From positions 1 through 64,000 of the forward strand of contig NZ_JBHSRF010000031.1 of NCBI RefSeq assembly GCF_042658925.1: 64,000 nucleotides of DNA. The letters are read 5' to 3'. Shown one piece after another: positions 26,957 through 36,102 of the stretch. The notes beneath the pieces were generated by a model, which saw nothing but the letters and a program-made list of their open reading frames with translations, had not been told where the DNA came from and searched no databases. The stretch comes from Sphaerisporangium aureirubrum (GTDB lineage: Bacteria; Actinomycetota; Actinomycetes; Streptosporangiales; Streptosporangiaceae). Position 1 is the first letter of the stretch. Every line of letters starts with the position of its first letter. The position numbers were made by a program, and so were the translations under genes.

Positions 26957-28096
26957 TCAGCGGGCGAGGAACGAGGCGAGGCAGGCGACCTGTTCGGGGG
27001 TCGCGCGGAAGGCGTCCAGGTGGTTTCCGTGTTCGGCCGACACCAGTCGCGCATCGGGCATCATCTCGGCCAGCCGCCGGGAGCCGGCGGGGTGCGCGGT
27101 GTCGTCGTCCTCACTGGTGACGATGAGACAGGGCTGGCCCGCCTTGACCGCCGTCTGCCGGGAATCCCAGTGCATGGTCGCCCCGGTGAGCTTGGCGTAC
27201 CGGTAGAAGAGCTCGTCCGTGGCGTACGGCCGGACGACCAGGGGACCGATCCGTTCCGGGACACCGGTCATCGGGCCGCTGGTGAGCTTGCCGCGAAGCC
27301 ACGCCGCGGTGTCGCGCGACTCACCGCCGAGGTCCAGCAGGGCACGCAGGTTGACCTGGTGGTCGGACTTCCGGGCCTCGTCACCCAACTCCAGGTCGGC
27401 GTGCCAGAGGCTCAGGGAGCCGACCAGGTCGGGCCGCCGCGCGGCCGTGGCCAGCGCCACGGCCGCGCCGCCGCAGATCCCCATGAGGTGGACAGGTCCG
27501 GTGGCGATCTCTTCCGCCACCGCGAGCAGATCGTCCACCTGGTGGCCGACGTCGTAGCCCCGCCGGTCGAAGTCCTCTGGTTCCTCGATCCGCTCGCTCG
27601 TGCCCCGCGTCTGGACGACCAGGCAGCGGTACGCGGAGCCCAGCGCGGTGAGCCACGGCAGCGAGAGCCGGTGGCTCAGGGCACAGGGGGGCGATATCAG
27701 CACACAGGGCGCGTCCGGTGGGCCTGAGTCCACGACACCGATCACGCTGCCGTCCGGCCGGTGTACCACGTGCCGCCGGTACCGGGTGTCCTCCGCCCGG
27801 CGGAGGCGCCGGGCCTCGGCGGCCACGTCCTCCGGGCACAGGCCGGCCAGCCCGGGTGCGCGCTGCGCGCGCTGGATCTCCGCCGCCAGGCTGACGACGG
27901 CGAAGTCCCGGTCGCCGGACGGCGCGTCGAAGGTGAGCGGGACCTCCAGTGCCCGGCACAGCGCGGCGACCTGTTCCGGTGCCCGGTCGCAGGTGCCGGG
28001 GTAGAGCGCGAACGGGCCGACCTGCGCGGTCAGCCCCTCCAGTTGCCGCACCGCGTCGACCAGATCCGTCAGCGCGTCGGGGAAGGCCTCGGTCAT
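26957..28096 (-). CDS. Cys-nucleophile aminoacyl transferase, SyrC/CmaE-like (second copy)
   Basis: A 379-residue paralogue of the acyltransferase at 8379-9629. The elbow reads GICGG with Cys near residue 208. Shared blocks are SLSLWHA, ELFYRYAKLTG and LIVTSEDDDTAHP, and the late His is in SAEHGNH. It is the last gene of the MbtH/FAAL/NRPS/carrier operon, 26 nt after a free carrier protein, and ends 10 nt from the convergent NRPS gene. By the SyrC and CmaE precedent it should move an aminoacyl group from that carrier onto a module without a working A domain, most likely one of the two A* modules. Start ATG with AGAGGA upstream. Confidence 0.85.
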   Translation of the reverse strand: MTEAFPDALTDLVDAVRQLEGLTAQVGPFALYPGTCDRAPEQVAALCRALEVPLTFDAPSGDRDFAVVSLAAEIQRAQRAPGLAGLCPEDVAAEARRLRRAEDTRYRRHVVHRPDGSVIGVVDSGPPDAPCVLISPPCALSHRLSLPWLTALGSAYRCLVVQTRGTSERIEEPEDFDRRGYDVGHQVDDLLAVAEEIATGPVHLMGICGGAAVALATAARRPDLVGSLSLWHADLELGDEARKSDHQVNLRALLDLGGESRDTAAWLRGKLTSGPMTGVPERIGPLVVRPYATDELFYRYAKLTGATMHWDSRQTAVKAGQPCLIVTSEDDDTAHPAGSRRLAEMMPDARLVSAEHGNHLDAFRATPEQVACLASFLAR

Positions 28097-28122
28097 GCTC
28101 GACTCATCCTCTGTTCAGCTGT

Positions 28123-28386
28123 TCAGCACAATGGCCGCGCGACCCTGGCCAGGTCGCGGGCCGTGACGGTTCCGCCGAGTTCACGGGGGTTGATGTCCAG
28201 GTGGAGTGTGCGGTTCGCCACCGCGACGATCCGGACGACCGACAGCGACGTGCCTCCGTGGTCGGCCAGGTCGTCGTCGGCGGCGACGCCGGGACTGCGC
28301 AACACCTCGCGTGTCACCGCCAGGATCCGGTCGAGGCGCTCCGCGCCGGAGCCGTTCGCCGTGCCGTCGGCAGACGGGGTGCTCAC
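28123..28386 (-). CDS. stand-alone peptidyl carrier protein (orphan)
   Basis: An 87-residue carrier protein with DHGGTSL and Ser47 as the expected phosphopantetheine site. Strong ribosome site (GAGGAGGAG) before a GTG start. It lies between the C-A* synthetase and the second Cys acyltransferase. No A domain in the window is an obvious partner, unlike the carrier in the threonine operon. It is either the donor carrier for a second trans-loaded residue or the missing T domain of the preceding C-A* module. Confidence 0.9.
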   Translation of the reverse strand: MSTPSADGTANGSGAERLDRILAVTREVLRSPGVAADDDLADHGGTSLSVVRIVAVANRTLHLDINPRELGGTVTARDLARVARPLC

Positions 28387-28435
28387 GCCGGCTCCTCCTC
28401 GAAGACCGTGTCCCGAGCGGTGCCGAGCGCCGCCG

Positions 28436-31400
28436 TCACGCGTCGCCGCCGTGGGGAGCGGGGAGCGCGGCCAGGTCGTAGTCGCCGCCGGCCGTCAGGG
28501 GAAGCCGCCTGAGCGTCACCACGTGCCGCGGGATCAGGTACTCCGGCAGATGGGTCACCAGGTGCTGTCGTAACCGGCCCAGGTCGACCGCGGTCTCCCG
28601 GCAGGCGACGTACGCCGCCAGACCGGGCCGGCCGTCGCGTTCGCGGTACGCGGTCACCACCGCGTCCAGGACCTCGGGCAGGTCGCGCAGGACCGTGGCC
28701 GCCTCCAGCGGGTCACCTACCGGCGCTCCCGGCCCGGCGAACTCGACCAGGCCGTCGGGTCGTCGCCGGACCAGATCCCCGCTGCCGGCGCCGCCGACGT
28801 GGAGCTCCCCCACCTCGCCGGTCACGGCCCGGCGTCCGGCCGGATTGCGCACAACCGCCGGACGGCCCTCGACCTCCCAGCCGATCGGCACGCGCAGCGG
28901 CGCCGTGGACGGCGACCAGGCGCCGGGCACCTCGTAGGCGGCCAGCGGCACGCTCCCCCCCGCCGTCCGGTAGACGGCGACCACCCGGCACCTCGGCGCG
29001 AGCCGCCGCATCGACACCACGTCGTGTGCCGTCAGGTCGCCGCGGTTGTCGAGGAACGCACGGCGCAGCAGCGGCAGGTCCGTCCCGGCCGGATCCGCCG
29101 CCACTGCCCGCAGCAGGGGCACGGTGAGGTAGACCGCGGTCGCGCCGACATCCCGCAACCACGCCGCCGGCGCGTCAGGAGCGCCGGCCGTCGCCACGAC
29201 GGCCCCGGCGGGCAGCGCCAGGGACGTGGCGCACATCATCAGGCCGGCGTCACCGGTGGGCACGGCGAGCACGTCGTCACCGGTGAGGCCGGCGAGCAGA
29301 TCACCGGCGGAGCCGGACACCCCGGACGGCCTCACGGACCCGTCACCGCTCCCGCCGACCTCGCGCGGCAGCCCGCGGGCATCGACGGCACCGGCCGGCG
29401 GCGCCGCGTCGCCGTCCTCGGCCGGGTGCTCCAGTTCGTACTCCAGAACGCCGCGGGAGGGGTCGTCGGCGGCCGCGGCGAGCATCGCCGCGACCTGGTC
29501 CAGCAGGGCCCGCATCGCCGGGGCCTCGAAGCGCTCGGCGTGATAGAGCAGTTCGAGCCGGTAGTCGTTCCCGCTGTGGTGCACGTCGAGGTTGAGGTCG
29601 AACTTGCTCGGCTGCGCCGGAAGGTCCGGCGCCTCCGCCACGACGCCGGGCAGCCGCCACTCGTCCTCGGCGTCCTCGATCATGTTCAGGAGCACCTGGA
29701 ACAGCGGTGTCCGCGACGGGTCCCGCACCGGCCGTAGCTTGCCGACCAGGATCTCCAGCGGGGTCGTGCCGTGGTTCACGTACCCTTCGACAGCCGTGCG
29801 CCGCACCTGGTCGAGCACCTCGGCGAACGCCGGGTCCCCGGTGAACTCGACGCGCAACGGGACGGTGTTGACGAAGAGCCCGACCAGCGCGCCGGTGCCC
29901 GCGGCCCCCCGCGTGTCCACCGGCACGCCGACGACCACGTCGTCCTGGCCCGACCAGCGGCGCAGCACGGTCGCCAGCGCGGCGAGCATCGCCATGAACG
30001 GGGTCACCCGGTGCACCCGGCACAGCTTGTGCAGCGCGGCCACCTCGTCGGCGCCGAGGACGAACCGCGCCTTGCCGCCGACCGTGCCCTGCGACGGCAA
30101 CCGGCGGCGGGCGGTCGGCAGAGCCAGCGCGGGCGGCGCTCCCGCGAGCCGGTCACGCCAGTACTCGATGGGCGACGCGAGCCGCTCGTCGGTCAGCGTG
30201 GCCCGCTGCCACACCGCGTAGTCCAGGTACTGGACCGGCAGCGGCGGGAGTCCGGCCCGTTCGGCGTCGCCGCCGGCCCGGTAGAGCGCGGAGAGTTCAC
30301 GGAGGATGAGCCCGATCGATCGGCCGTCGGAGACGATGTGATGGACGGTCATGCTGAGCAGGTGCTCGGTGTCGCTCAGCCTCACCAGCAGGCAGCGAAG
30401 CAGCGGCCCGCGAACCAGGTCGAACGGCCGCGCCGCCTCGCCGTCGGCGAGGCGCGCCGCCGCGCCGGCCCCTCCCTCGCCGAGCCCGGACAGGTCCTCG
30501 ACGGCGATCCGCCAGGACGGGTCCGGCTCGGTCACCCGCTGCTCGGGCAGCCCTCGCACGACGGGGAAGGTGGTCCGCAGGCTCTCGTGCCGCTCGATGA
30601 TCGCCCGGATGCCGCGTTCCAGCGCCGGCACGTCGAGCGGGCCGCGCAGCCACTGGCGTCCGTGCAGGTTGTAGGCGCCCTCGGACCTGATGAGGCACTC
30701 CAGCCAGACACGCTGCTGCTCGAAGGAGAGGACGGGTCTGGCGTCGGGCGGCCGCGGGGGGACCCGCTGCCCGGCGTGCGACGGTACGGGCACCGCGAGC
30801 GCCGCGGCGAGATCGGCCAGCCGGGAGTTCTCGAAGACCAGCCGGAGCGGAAGCCCGCGGCCCGACCGTTCGCGCAGCCCGACGATGACCTCGCCGGCCT
30901 TCAGCGAGTCGCCACCGAGATCGAAGAAGTCGTCGTCACGTCCGACCGTGTCCAGGTGGAGAACCTGCCGCCAGACCTCGGCCACCAGTTCCTCGTCGTC
31001 TCCGCGCGGAGGCTCGCCGCCGGCCGCGACCGGGGCGTCCGCGGCGGGCAGCGCCAGGCGGTCCACCTTGCCGTTGGGAGTCCGGGGCAGCGCGTCGAGC
31101 ACGACCAGGGTGCTCGGGACCATGACGATGGGCAGCGTGCGCCGCAGGTACGCCCGGATGCCGTCCAGGTCGAGGCTGCCGGGCCGGCACGCGGTCAGGT
31201 AACCGACCAGCCTGCCGTCCCGCAGGGTGACCACCGCGTCGCCGACCTGCGCGTGCCCCTGCAGAGTGTTCTCGATCTCGCCCAGCTCGATGCGCTGCCC
31301 GCGCACCTTGACCTGGAAATCACGCCGGCCCAGGTAGAGCAAGGCTCCGTCCGGCCGGTAGCGCACCATGTCGCCGGTCCGGTACATGCGCTCCCCCGGA

Positions 31401-33829
31401 GTGGCCGTGTACGGGTCGGCGACGTACCGCGACGCCGTGAGCGCGCACTGGTTGACGTAGCCACGGCTCAGACCGCGACCGGCCAGATAGAGCTCGCCGA
31501 CCGCGCCGACCGGTACCGGCCGCAGATCGCCGTCGAGCACGTATCCACGTCCGTGAGGCAGCATCGCGCCGATCGGAGGCGGCTGCTCCGCCGGCCGCAG
31601 CAGGGTGTACGTCGAGTACGTGGTGTCCTCGGTGGGACCGTAGAGGTTGTAGACCGCCTCGATGTGCCCGGTGGCGTAGAGGTCGTCGACCAGCGTTCCG
31701 GTGACCGCCTCGCCGGCCAGGCAGACCACCCGCGTGCCGCGCGGCAGAGCACCGGCCTTGACCAGCGCGCGCGCCGCCGACGGCACCGAGCTGACCATCG
31801 TCACATCCGGCGGATCGGCGAGCAGGGACAGCGCGTTCTCGACCACGACCACCGTGCCGCCCGCGCAGAGCGGGGCGAAGAACTCGAAGACCGACACGTC
31901 AAATGAGATCGACGTCGAGGCCAGCACGCGGCACAACTGATCCGGCGAGAAGGCGCGCCCGCCCCAGATCACCATCGGCACCGCGTTGCGGTGGGTGATG
32001 ACCACACCCTTGGGACGTCCCGTCGAACCCGACGTGTACAGCACGTACGCCGGCCGGTCCGGCGGCACCGGCCCGAGGCCCGCACCGGACACCGGTTCCC
32101 CGTCGAGCTCCGCGAGCTCCGCGTCCGTGACGACCATCCGTGCCGAGCTGTCGCGAACCATGTAGGACGTTCGATCGGCCGGGTACGCGGGATCGAGCGG
32201 CAGATAGGCCGCGCCGGCCTTCATGATGCCCAGCATCGCCACGAGCAGATCCACGGACCTGCCGAGCCGGATGCCGACGACGTCCCCCGCTTCGACGGAC
32301 CGCCGGCGCAACAGGTGGGCGAGCTGGTTGGAGCGCTCGTCCAGCCGGCGGTAGGTCAGCGCGCGGCCCGGGTCCTCCACGGCGATCGCGTCAGGTGTCC
32401 GGGCCGCCTGCGCCGAGAACAGATCGACCAGGCTGACGTCGGGATCCCCGGTGTCCGGGCCTTGCCGCCATCCGGCCAGTAGTTCCCGCTCCTGATCGGT
32501 GAGCAGGTCGAGCCGGTCGATCGGTGTGTCGGGCTCGGCCAGCCCGCGGGCGAGGAGCACCGGCAGCCGTCGCGCCATCCGGGTCGCCGTCGCCGGCTCG
32601 AACGTCTCCGCGCTGTAGTCCCACATGCCCCAGAGCCCGCCCCGGTCGCGCCACAGATGCAGGTCCAGGTCGTAACGGATGCCGGGACGCGCGATGGGGA
32701 CCTGCTCGATCGGCGAACCGGCCAGCGTCGGCTCGCCCCAGTCACCCTGAAAGGCGATGCTTGCCCGCACCAGCGAGCCGCCGATGTGACGTCCCGGCGC
32801 GAGCGCGGCGACCAGGTCCTCGAACGGCACACCCCGGTGAGCCAGGGCGGCCAGACAGGTGGCGCGCGCACGGCGGACGAGCTCACGGAACGTCGGCCGT
32901 CCGCTGAGATCGGCCCGCAGCACGAGCAGGTCCGACAGGAGGCCCACCGCGCCGTGCACGCCTGGCCGCGACCGGCCCGCCTCGGGTGTCCCGACCGCGA
33001 AGTCGGTCTGACCGCTGTGCTGCCCGAGCAGCAACTGGAACGCGGCCAGCACCACCGTGAACAGCGTGGTGCGCTCGCTCCGCGCCAGCCGCTCGGCGTC
33101 CGCGACCAGCTCGGCGGGGATCCGCAGCGGCACCGAGCCCGCCTGGAACGCCGGAAACGCGGGGCGCGCGTGATCGGCCGGCAGGTCCAGCTCGGGCAGA
33201 CCGGTGAGATGGGTGCGCCAGTAGTCCAGCGCCGCCGGACCGGCGGGCGCCGGTGCCGGATCGGGTGCCGCACCCCTGAGTCCGCCGTGATACGCGGCGT
33301 CCAGCTCGGCCAGGAGCACCCGCATGGAACCGCCGTCGCAGACCAGGTGGTGCGCCACGAAGACGAGCAGGCGCTCGTCGTCCGCGAGGCGGTAGCTGTG
33401 CACCCGCACCAGCGGCCCGCGCTCCAGGTCGAACGCCTCCGCCGCGACGCGCGCCGCGCTTTCGAGTGCGGTCGCCGCGCGCCGCAGCGGTGGCAGATGC
33501 CGCAGGTCCGTCCGTCGTGCCGTGAGGACGATGTCGTCCCGGACGACCCGGACCGGCCCGTCGTCACCGTCGGCGAACGTGGCGCGCAGGGACGGATGCC
33601 GGCGGACCAGGACGGATAGCGCGGAGTCCAGCCGGTCCTCGTCCAGGTCCCCGGTGTGCCGAGCGGCGAAGCGCAGATTGAAGACGGCGGTGCCGGGGCA
33701 CAGCCGCTCGAAGACCATGATCCCGCGCTGCACCTTCGACATGGGGACGGGACCCGGCGGAATCGGCGCCCCGTCCTCGCCTCCGGCTCGCCAGCGTCGG
33801 ACGAGTCCGCGTCCCGCGGCGAGATCCAT
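28436..33829 (-). CDS. NRPS, C(starter)-A-T-C-A* (last A-like domain dead)
   Basis: A 1,797-residue synthetase. Its ATG overlaps the stop of the acyl ligase gene (TGATG), with GGGAG upstream. The first C domain (HHLVCDG at 160-166) follows the FAAL-ACP gene directly, so it should acylate the first residue. A1 has TSGSTGRPKG near 600 and NGK. Its pocket reads D-V-F-S-C-A-L-T-Y plus Lys, which I cannot assign; the ALTYK ending recalls some Ala-type codes. T1 has LGGDSL near 971. C2 has HHIVSDG at 1163-1169. The last 300 residues are a degenerate A-like domain without the A3 loop, with GGD at the A10 position (Lys lost). The protein then stops without a T domain. This A* is clearly related to the one in the T-C-A*-T protein. 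Confidence 0.95.
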   Translation of the reverse strand: MDLAAGRGLVRRWRAGGEDGAPIPPGPVPMSKVQRGIMVFERLCPGTAVFNLRFAARHTGDLDEDRLDSALSVLVRRHPSLRATFADGDDGPVRVVRDDIVLTARRTDLRHLPPLRRAATALESAARVAAEAFDLERGPLVRVHSYRLADDERLLVFVAHHLVCDGGSMRVLLAELDAAYHGGLRGAAPDPAPAPAGPAALDYWRTHLTGLPELDLPADHARPAFPAFQAGSVPLRIPAELVADAERLARSERTTLFTVVLAAFQLLLGQHSGQTDFAVGTPEAGRSRPGVHGAVGLLSDLLVLRADLSGRPTFRELVRRARATCLAALAHRGVPFEDLVAALAPGRHIGGSLVRASIAFQGDWGEPTLAGSPIEQVPIARPGIRYDLDLHLWRDRGGLWGMWDYSAETFEPATATRMARRLPVLLARGLAEPDTPIDRLDLLTDQERELLAGWRQGPDTGDPDVSLVDLFSAQAARTPDAIAVEDPGRALTYRRLDERSNQLAHLLRRRSVEAGDVVGIRLGRSVDLLVAMLGIMKAGAAYLPLDPAYPADRTSYMVRDSSARMVVTDAELAELDGEPVSGAGLGPVPPDRPAYVLYTSGSTGRPKGVVITHRNAVPMVIWGGRAFSPDQLCRVLASTSISFDVSVFEFFAPLCAGGTVVVVENALSLLADPPDVTMVSSVPSAARALVKAGALPRGTRVVCLAGEAVTGTLVDDLYATGHIEAVYNLYGPTEDTTYSTYTLLRPAEQPPPIGAMLPHGRGYVLDGDLRPVPVGAVGELYLAGRGLSRGYVNQCALTASRYVADPYTATPGERMYRTGDMVRYRPDGALLYLGRRDFQVKVRGQRIELGEIENTLQGHAQVGDAVVTLRDGRLVGYLTACRPGSLDLDGIRAYLRRTLPIVMVPSTLVVLDALPRTPNGKVDRLALPAADAPVAAGGEPPRGDDEELVAEVWRQVLHLDTVGRDDDFFDLGGDSLKAGEVIVGLRERSGRGLPLRLVFENSRLADLAAALAVPVPSHAGQRVPPRPPDARPVLSFEQQRVWLECLIRSEGAYNLHGRQWLRGPLDVPALERGIRAIIERHESLRTTFPVVRGLPEQRVTEPDPSWRIAVEDLSGLGEGGAGAAARLADGEAARPFDLVRGPLLRCLLVRLSDTEHLLSMTVHHIVSDGRSIGLILRELSALYRAGGDAERAGLPPLPVQYLDYAVWQRATLTDERLASPIEYWRDRLAGAPPALALPTARRRLPSQGTVGGKARFVLGADEVAALHKLCRVHRVTPFMAMLAALATVLRRWSGQDDVVVGVPVDTRGAAGTGALVGLFVNTVPLRVEFTGDPAFAEVLDQVRRTAVEGYVNHGTTPLEILVGKLRPVRDPSRTPLFQVLLNMIEDAEDEWRLPGVVAEAPDLPAQPSKFDLNLDVHHSGNDYRLELLYHAERFEAPAMRALLDQVAAMLAAAADDPSRGVLEYELEHPAEDGDAAPPAGAVDARGLPREVGGSGDGSVRPSGVSGSAGDLLAGLTGDDVLAVPTGDAGLMMCATSLALPAGAVVATAGAPDAPAAWLRDVGATAVYLTVPLLRAVAADPAGTDLPLLRRAFLDNRGDLTAHDVVSMRRLAPRCRVVAVYRTAGGSVPLAAYEVPGAWSPSTAPLRVPIGWEVEGRPAVVRNPAGRRAVTGEVGELHVGGAGSGDLVRRRPDGLVEFAGPGAPVGDPLEAATVLRDLPEVLDAVVTAYRERDGRPGLAAYVACRETAVDLGRLRQHLVTHLPEYLIPRHVVTLRRLPLTAGGDYDLAALPAPHGGDA

Positions 33830-35751
33830 CACACGACTCCCACGCCGTCGCCGGCCGTGATCACGCGGTCACGGATGAGGCCGGGTTCCTGGCCCTGGGC
33901 GAGCCAGTCCGCGACGAGGGCCTTCGCCGCGTCGGCCGGCGTGGACACGGCGAGGATGGTCTCCAGCGGCACCGTGAGACCCAGCGCGTTCTCCAGCACG
34001 GCCGCGGCCTCCGCCGCGCGCACCGAGTCGACACCGAGATCGATCAGGTTGTCCGCGGGCCGGCAGTCATCGGCTTCACAGACCGCGGCGACGATGCCGC
34101 AGATCACGGTGGAGAGCCCGGCGGCCGCGTCGTCGGCGCTGTCGCCGGCCGGCACCGCGAGCGCGGCCCTGCCGCCGGGGAGCACGTCGTCGTAGAAGCC
34201 GGCCAGAAAGGCCTCACGCGCGGCGGAACGCCGTATCTTCCCGCTGGACGTGCGCGGCAGCGAGCGCGGCGGGAGCACCGCGACGACGCCGAGGCGCAGC
34301 CCGGTGCGAGCCAGCACGGCGGCCCGCACCTCCGATGTCAGCGTCTCGTCCCGCCTCCCGTGTGTCTCCAGCAGGAGTACGGGCAACGGTTCGGGCCCGG
34401 TGTCGACCAGGAACGCCGCGGCCATGCGGCCGGCATTGCCGGCCGCGTCGAGCGCCGCCACCTCCACGTCGACCGCGTGGTGGTTCACCCCACGGAAGAC
34501 GATCACGTCCTTGATCCGCCCGCTCACGAAGAGGTCACCGTCGTGCACGTACCCGAGGTCTCCCGTGCGCAGGAAGCGAGTCCCGTCCAGTTCGCCGAAG
34601 AGGCCGCCGGAATCGCCGGAGAGATAGCCGGGCGTGACGTTCGGCCCGGCGATCCAGATCTCGCCTTCCAGGCCCTCGTCCACCGGCAGGTGGCGTTCCC
34701 GGTCGACGACGACGACCCGTTGCCCCCGCACCGGCGTCCCGCAGCTCACGGCGGCGTCGGCGGCGCCGGCGGCAGGTTCCGACCAGTGACCGGCGCTGAC
34801 GATCAGCGTCGCCTCGGCGAGGCCGTAGCAGGGAAGGAACGCCTCGGCGCGGAAACCGGCCGAGGCGAACCGCCGCGCGAAGTCCGCCATGGTCCGGTGC
34901 CGGACGGTCTCGCCGCCGCTGAAGGCGACCCGCCATCGGGAGAGATCGATCCCGTCCAGCGAATGACCGCCACGCGCCCGGCGTACACACAGGTCGTAGC
35001 CGAAGTTGGGGCCGCCGGTGTGGGTGGTACCGGTCTCGCTGATCTGCGTCAGCCACCACAGCGGTGCCTTGAGAAAGTCGCCGGGCTGCATGATACGCAT
35101 CGGGATGCCCGCGGCCATCGGTGTCAGCAAGCCACCGACGAGCCCCATGTCGTGGAACGGCGGCAGCCAGGTCAGCCCGCGGGAGTCCGGGTGCAGCTCG
35201 AACCGCTCCACGATGGCCGCCGTGTTGGCGGCGAGACTGTCGTGCCGGACCAGCACGCCCCGCGGCCGGCCCGTGCTGCCCGAGGTGTACTGAATGACCG
35301 CGACGTCGCTCCCGGCCGTTCCGCGCGGCCGCCGCCACGCCGCGCCGTCCGCCTCCGCGCCTGGCACGCTCAGCGCGGCGGGCGTCGTGATCTCCGCGTA
35401 CCGCTGGGGTGCCACGACGACCGGCGGGCGGGCGTCGGCGACGATGCCGGCGAGCCGATCGCCGTCGCTCCTTGACGAGGTGCCTGGCGGGAAGGCCGGG
35501 ATCACCGGCCGGCCGGCGAGGAACGCGCCGAACACGGCGACCACGTAGTCGAGCCCCGCCGGACAGGCCAGCAGCACCGGACCGTCGGCGACCGAGGCGA
35601 GCCGCTCGGCCAGAACCGAGGCCCGGGCCGCGACCTGTGCGTACGTCAAGGTACTGACGGGGCCGAGCGGGTCGGCACTCTCGTAGGCGACGACATCCGG
35701 CGTCCGGTCAGCCCGGGCCAGAAGCGTGTCGGTCAGCACTTCAGGCTCCAT
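33829..35751 (-). CDS. fatty acyl-AMP ligase fused to acyl carrier protein
   Basis: A 640-residue FAAL-ACP didomain. The ligase part (about 1-540) has YTSGSTGRPRG near 154, LPPFHDMGLVGG and a GLAEATLIVSAG block typical of FAALs. The ACP (about 560-630) has LGVDSV with Ser576. FAALs activate a fatty acid as acyl-AMP and load it on the carrier, which then acylates the first residue of a lipopeptide. The start at 35751 has GGAGG 9 nt upstream; the ATG at 35772 has no ribosome site. It lies between the MbtH-like gene and the starter-C synthetase and overlaps the latter. It shows that the product is lipidated. Confidence 0.95.
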   Translation of the reverse strand: MEPEVLTDTLLARADRTPDVVAYESADPLGPVSTLTYAQVAARASVLAERLASVADGPVLLACPAGLDYVVAVFGAFLAGRPVIPAFPPGTSSRSDGDRLAGIVADARPPVVVAPQRYAEITTPAALSVPGAEADGAAWRRPRGTAGSDVAVIQYTSGSTGRPRGVLVRHDSLAANTAAIVERFELHPDSRGLTWLPPFHDMGLVGGLLTPMAAGIPMRIMQPGDFLKAPLWWLTQISETGTTHTGGPNFGYDLCVRRARGGHSLDGIDLSRWRVAFSGGETVRHRTMADFARRFASAGFRAEAFLPCYGLAEATLIVSAGHWSEPAAGAADAAVSCGTPVRGQRVVVVDRERHLPVDEGLEGEIWIAGPNVTPGYLSGDSGGLFGELDGTRFLRTGDLGYVHDGDLFVSGRIKDVIVFRGVNHHAVDVEVAALDAAGNAGRMAAAFLVDTGPEPLPVLLLETHGRRDETLTSEVRAAVLARTGLRLGVVAVLPPRSLPRTSSGKIRRSAAREAFLAGFYDDVLPGGRAALAVPAGDSADDAAAGLSTVICGIVAAVCEADDCRPADNLIDLGVDSVRAAEAAAVLENALGLTVPLETILAVSTPADAAKALVADWLAQGQEPGLIRDRVITAGDGVGVV

Positions 35752-35838
35752 GCCGCTCAGCCTCCATGTCACGTATCGGATCCCGGCACCGTCGAGCGTG
35801 CCTGTCCTCGCGCTTCCGTGCGGGCGCGTGACGAGCGG

Positions 35839-36045
35839 TCAGCTCCGGGTGACCGCGCGAGCGCTGCGCGGGCGGATGTCGGTCCAGTTGCTCTCGACGT
35901 AGTCCAGGCACGCCTGCCTGTCCGCGTCGCCGTAGACCACCTGCCACCCGGCCGGGACGGCGAGCTTCGCCGGCCACAACGAGTGCTGCTCCTCGTCGTT
36001 GACGAGCACCTTGAAGGTGCCGTCGGGGTCATCGAACGGATTCAC
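35839..36045 (-). CDS. MbtH-like protein
   Basis: A 68-residue MbtH-like protein, the small chaperone that binds and supports NRPS A domains. It has the NPFDDPDGTF opening, the SLWP motif and a C-terminal NWTDIRP. The GTG at 36045 is chosen because AGGAGGG lies 9 nt upstream and the length then matches the family; a GTG at 36069 would add 8 residues. It is the first gene of the long operon that continues with the FAAL-ACP gene 87 nt downstream. Confidence 0.97.
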   Translation of the reverse strand: MNPFDDPDGTFKVLVNDEEQHSLWPAKLAVPAGWQVVYGDADRQACLDYVESNWTDIRPRSARAVTRS

Positions 36046-36102
36046 GGCGACACGCCCTCCTATGGACACCCACGACCGGCCGGGTTTCCTCGACCTGGCA
36101 AC

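Noticed and set aside
22435..27054. long minus-strand frames across the P450 and the T-C-A*-T gene
   Set aside because: Same shadow effect; the plus-strand genes carry all recognised motifs.
1306..36045. epimerisation or terminal thioesterase domain in the assembly line
   Set aside because: No E-domain motif and no C-terminal TE was found in any synthetase here; the chain-release step must lie outside the window.
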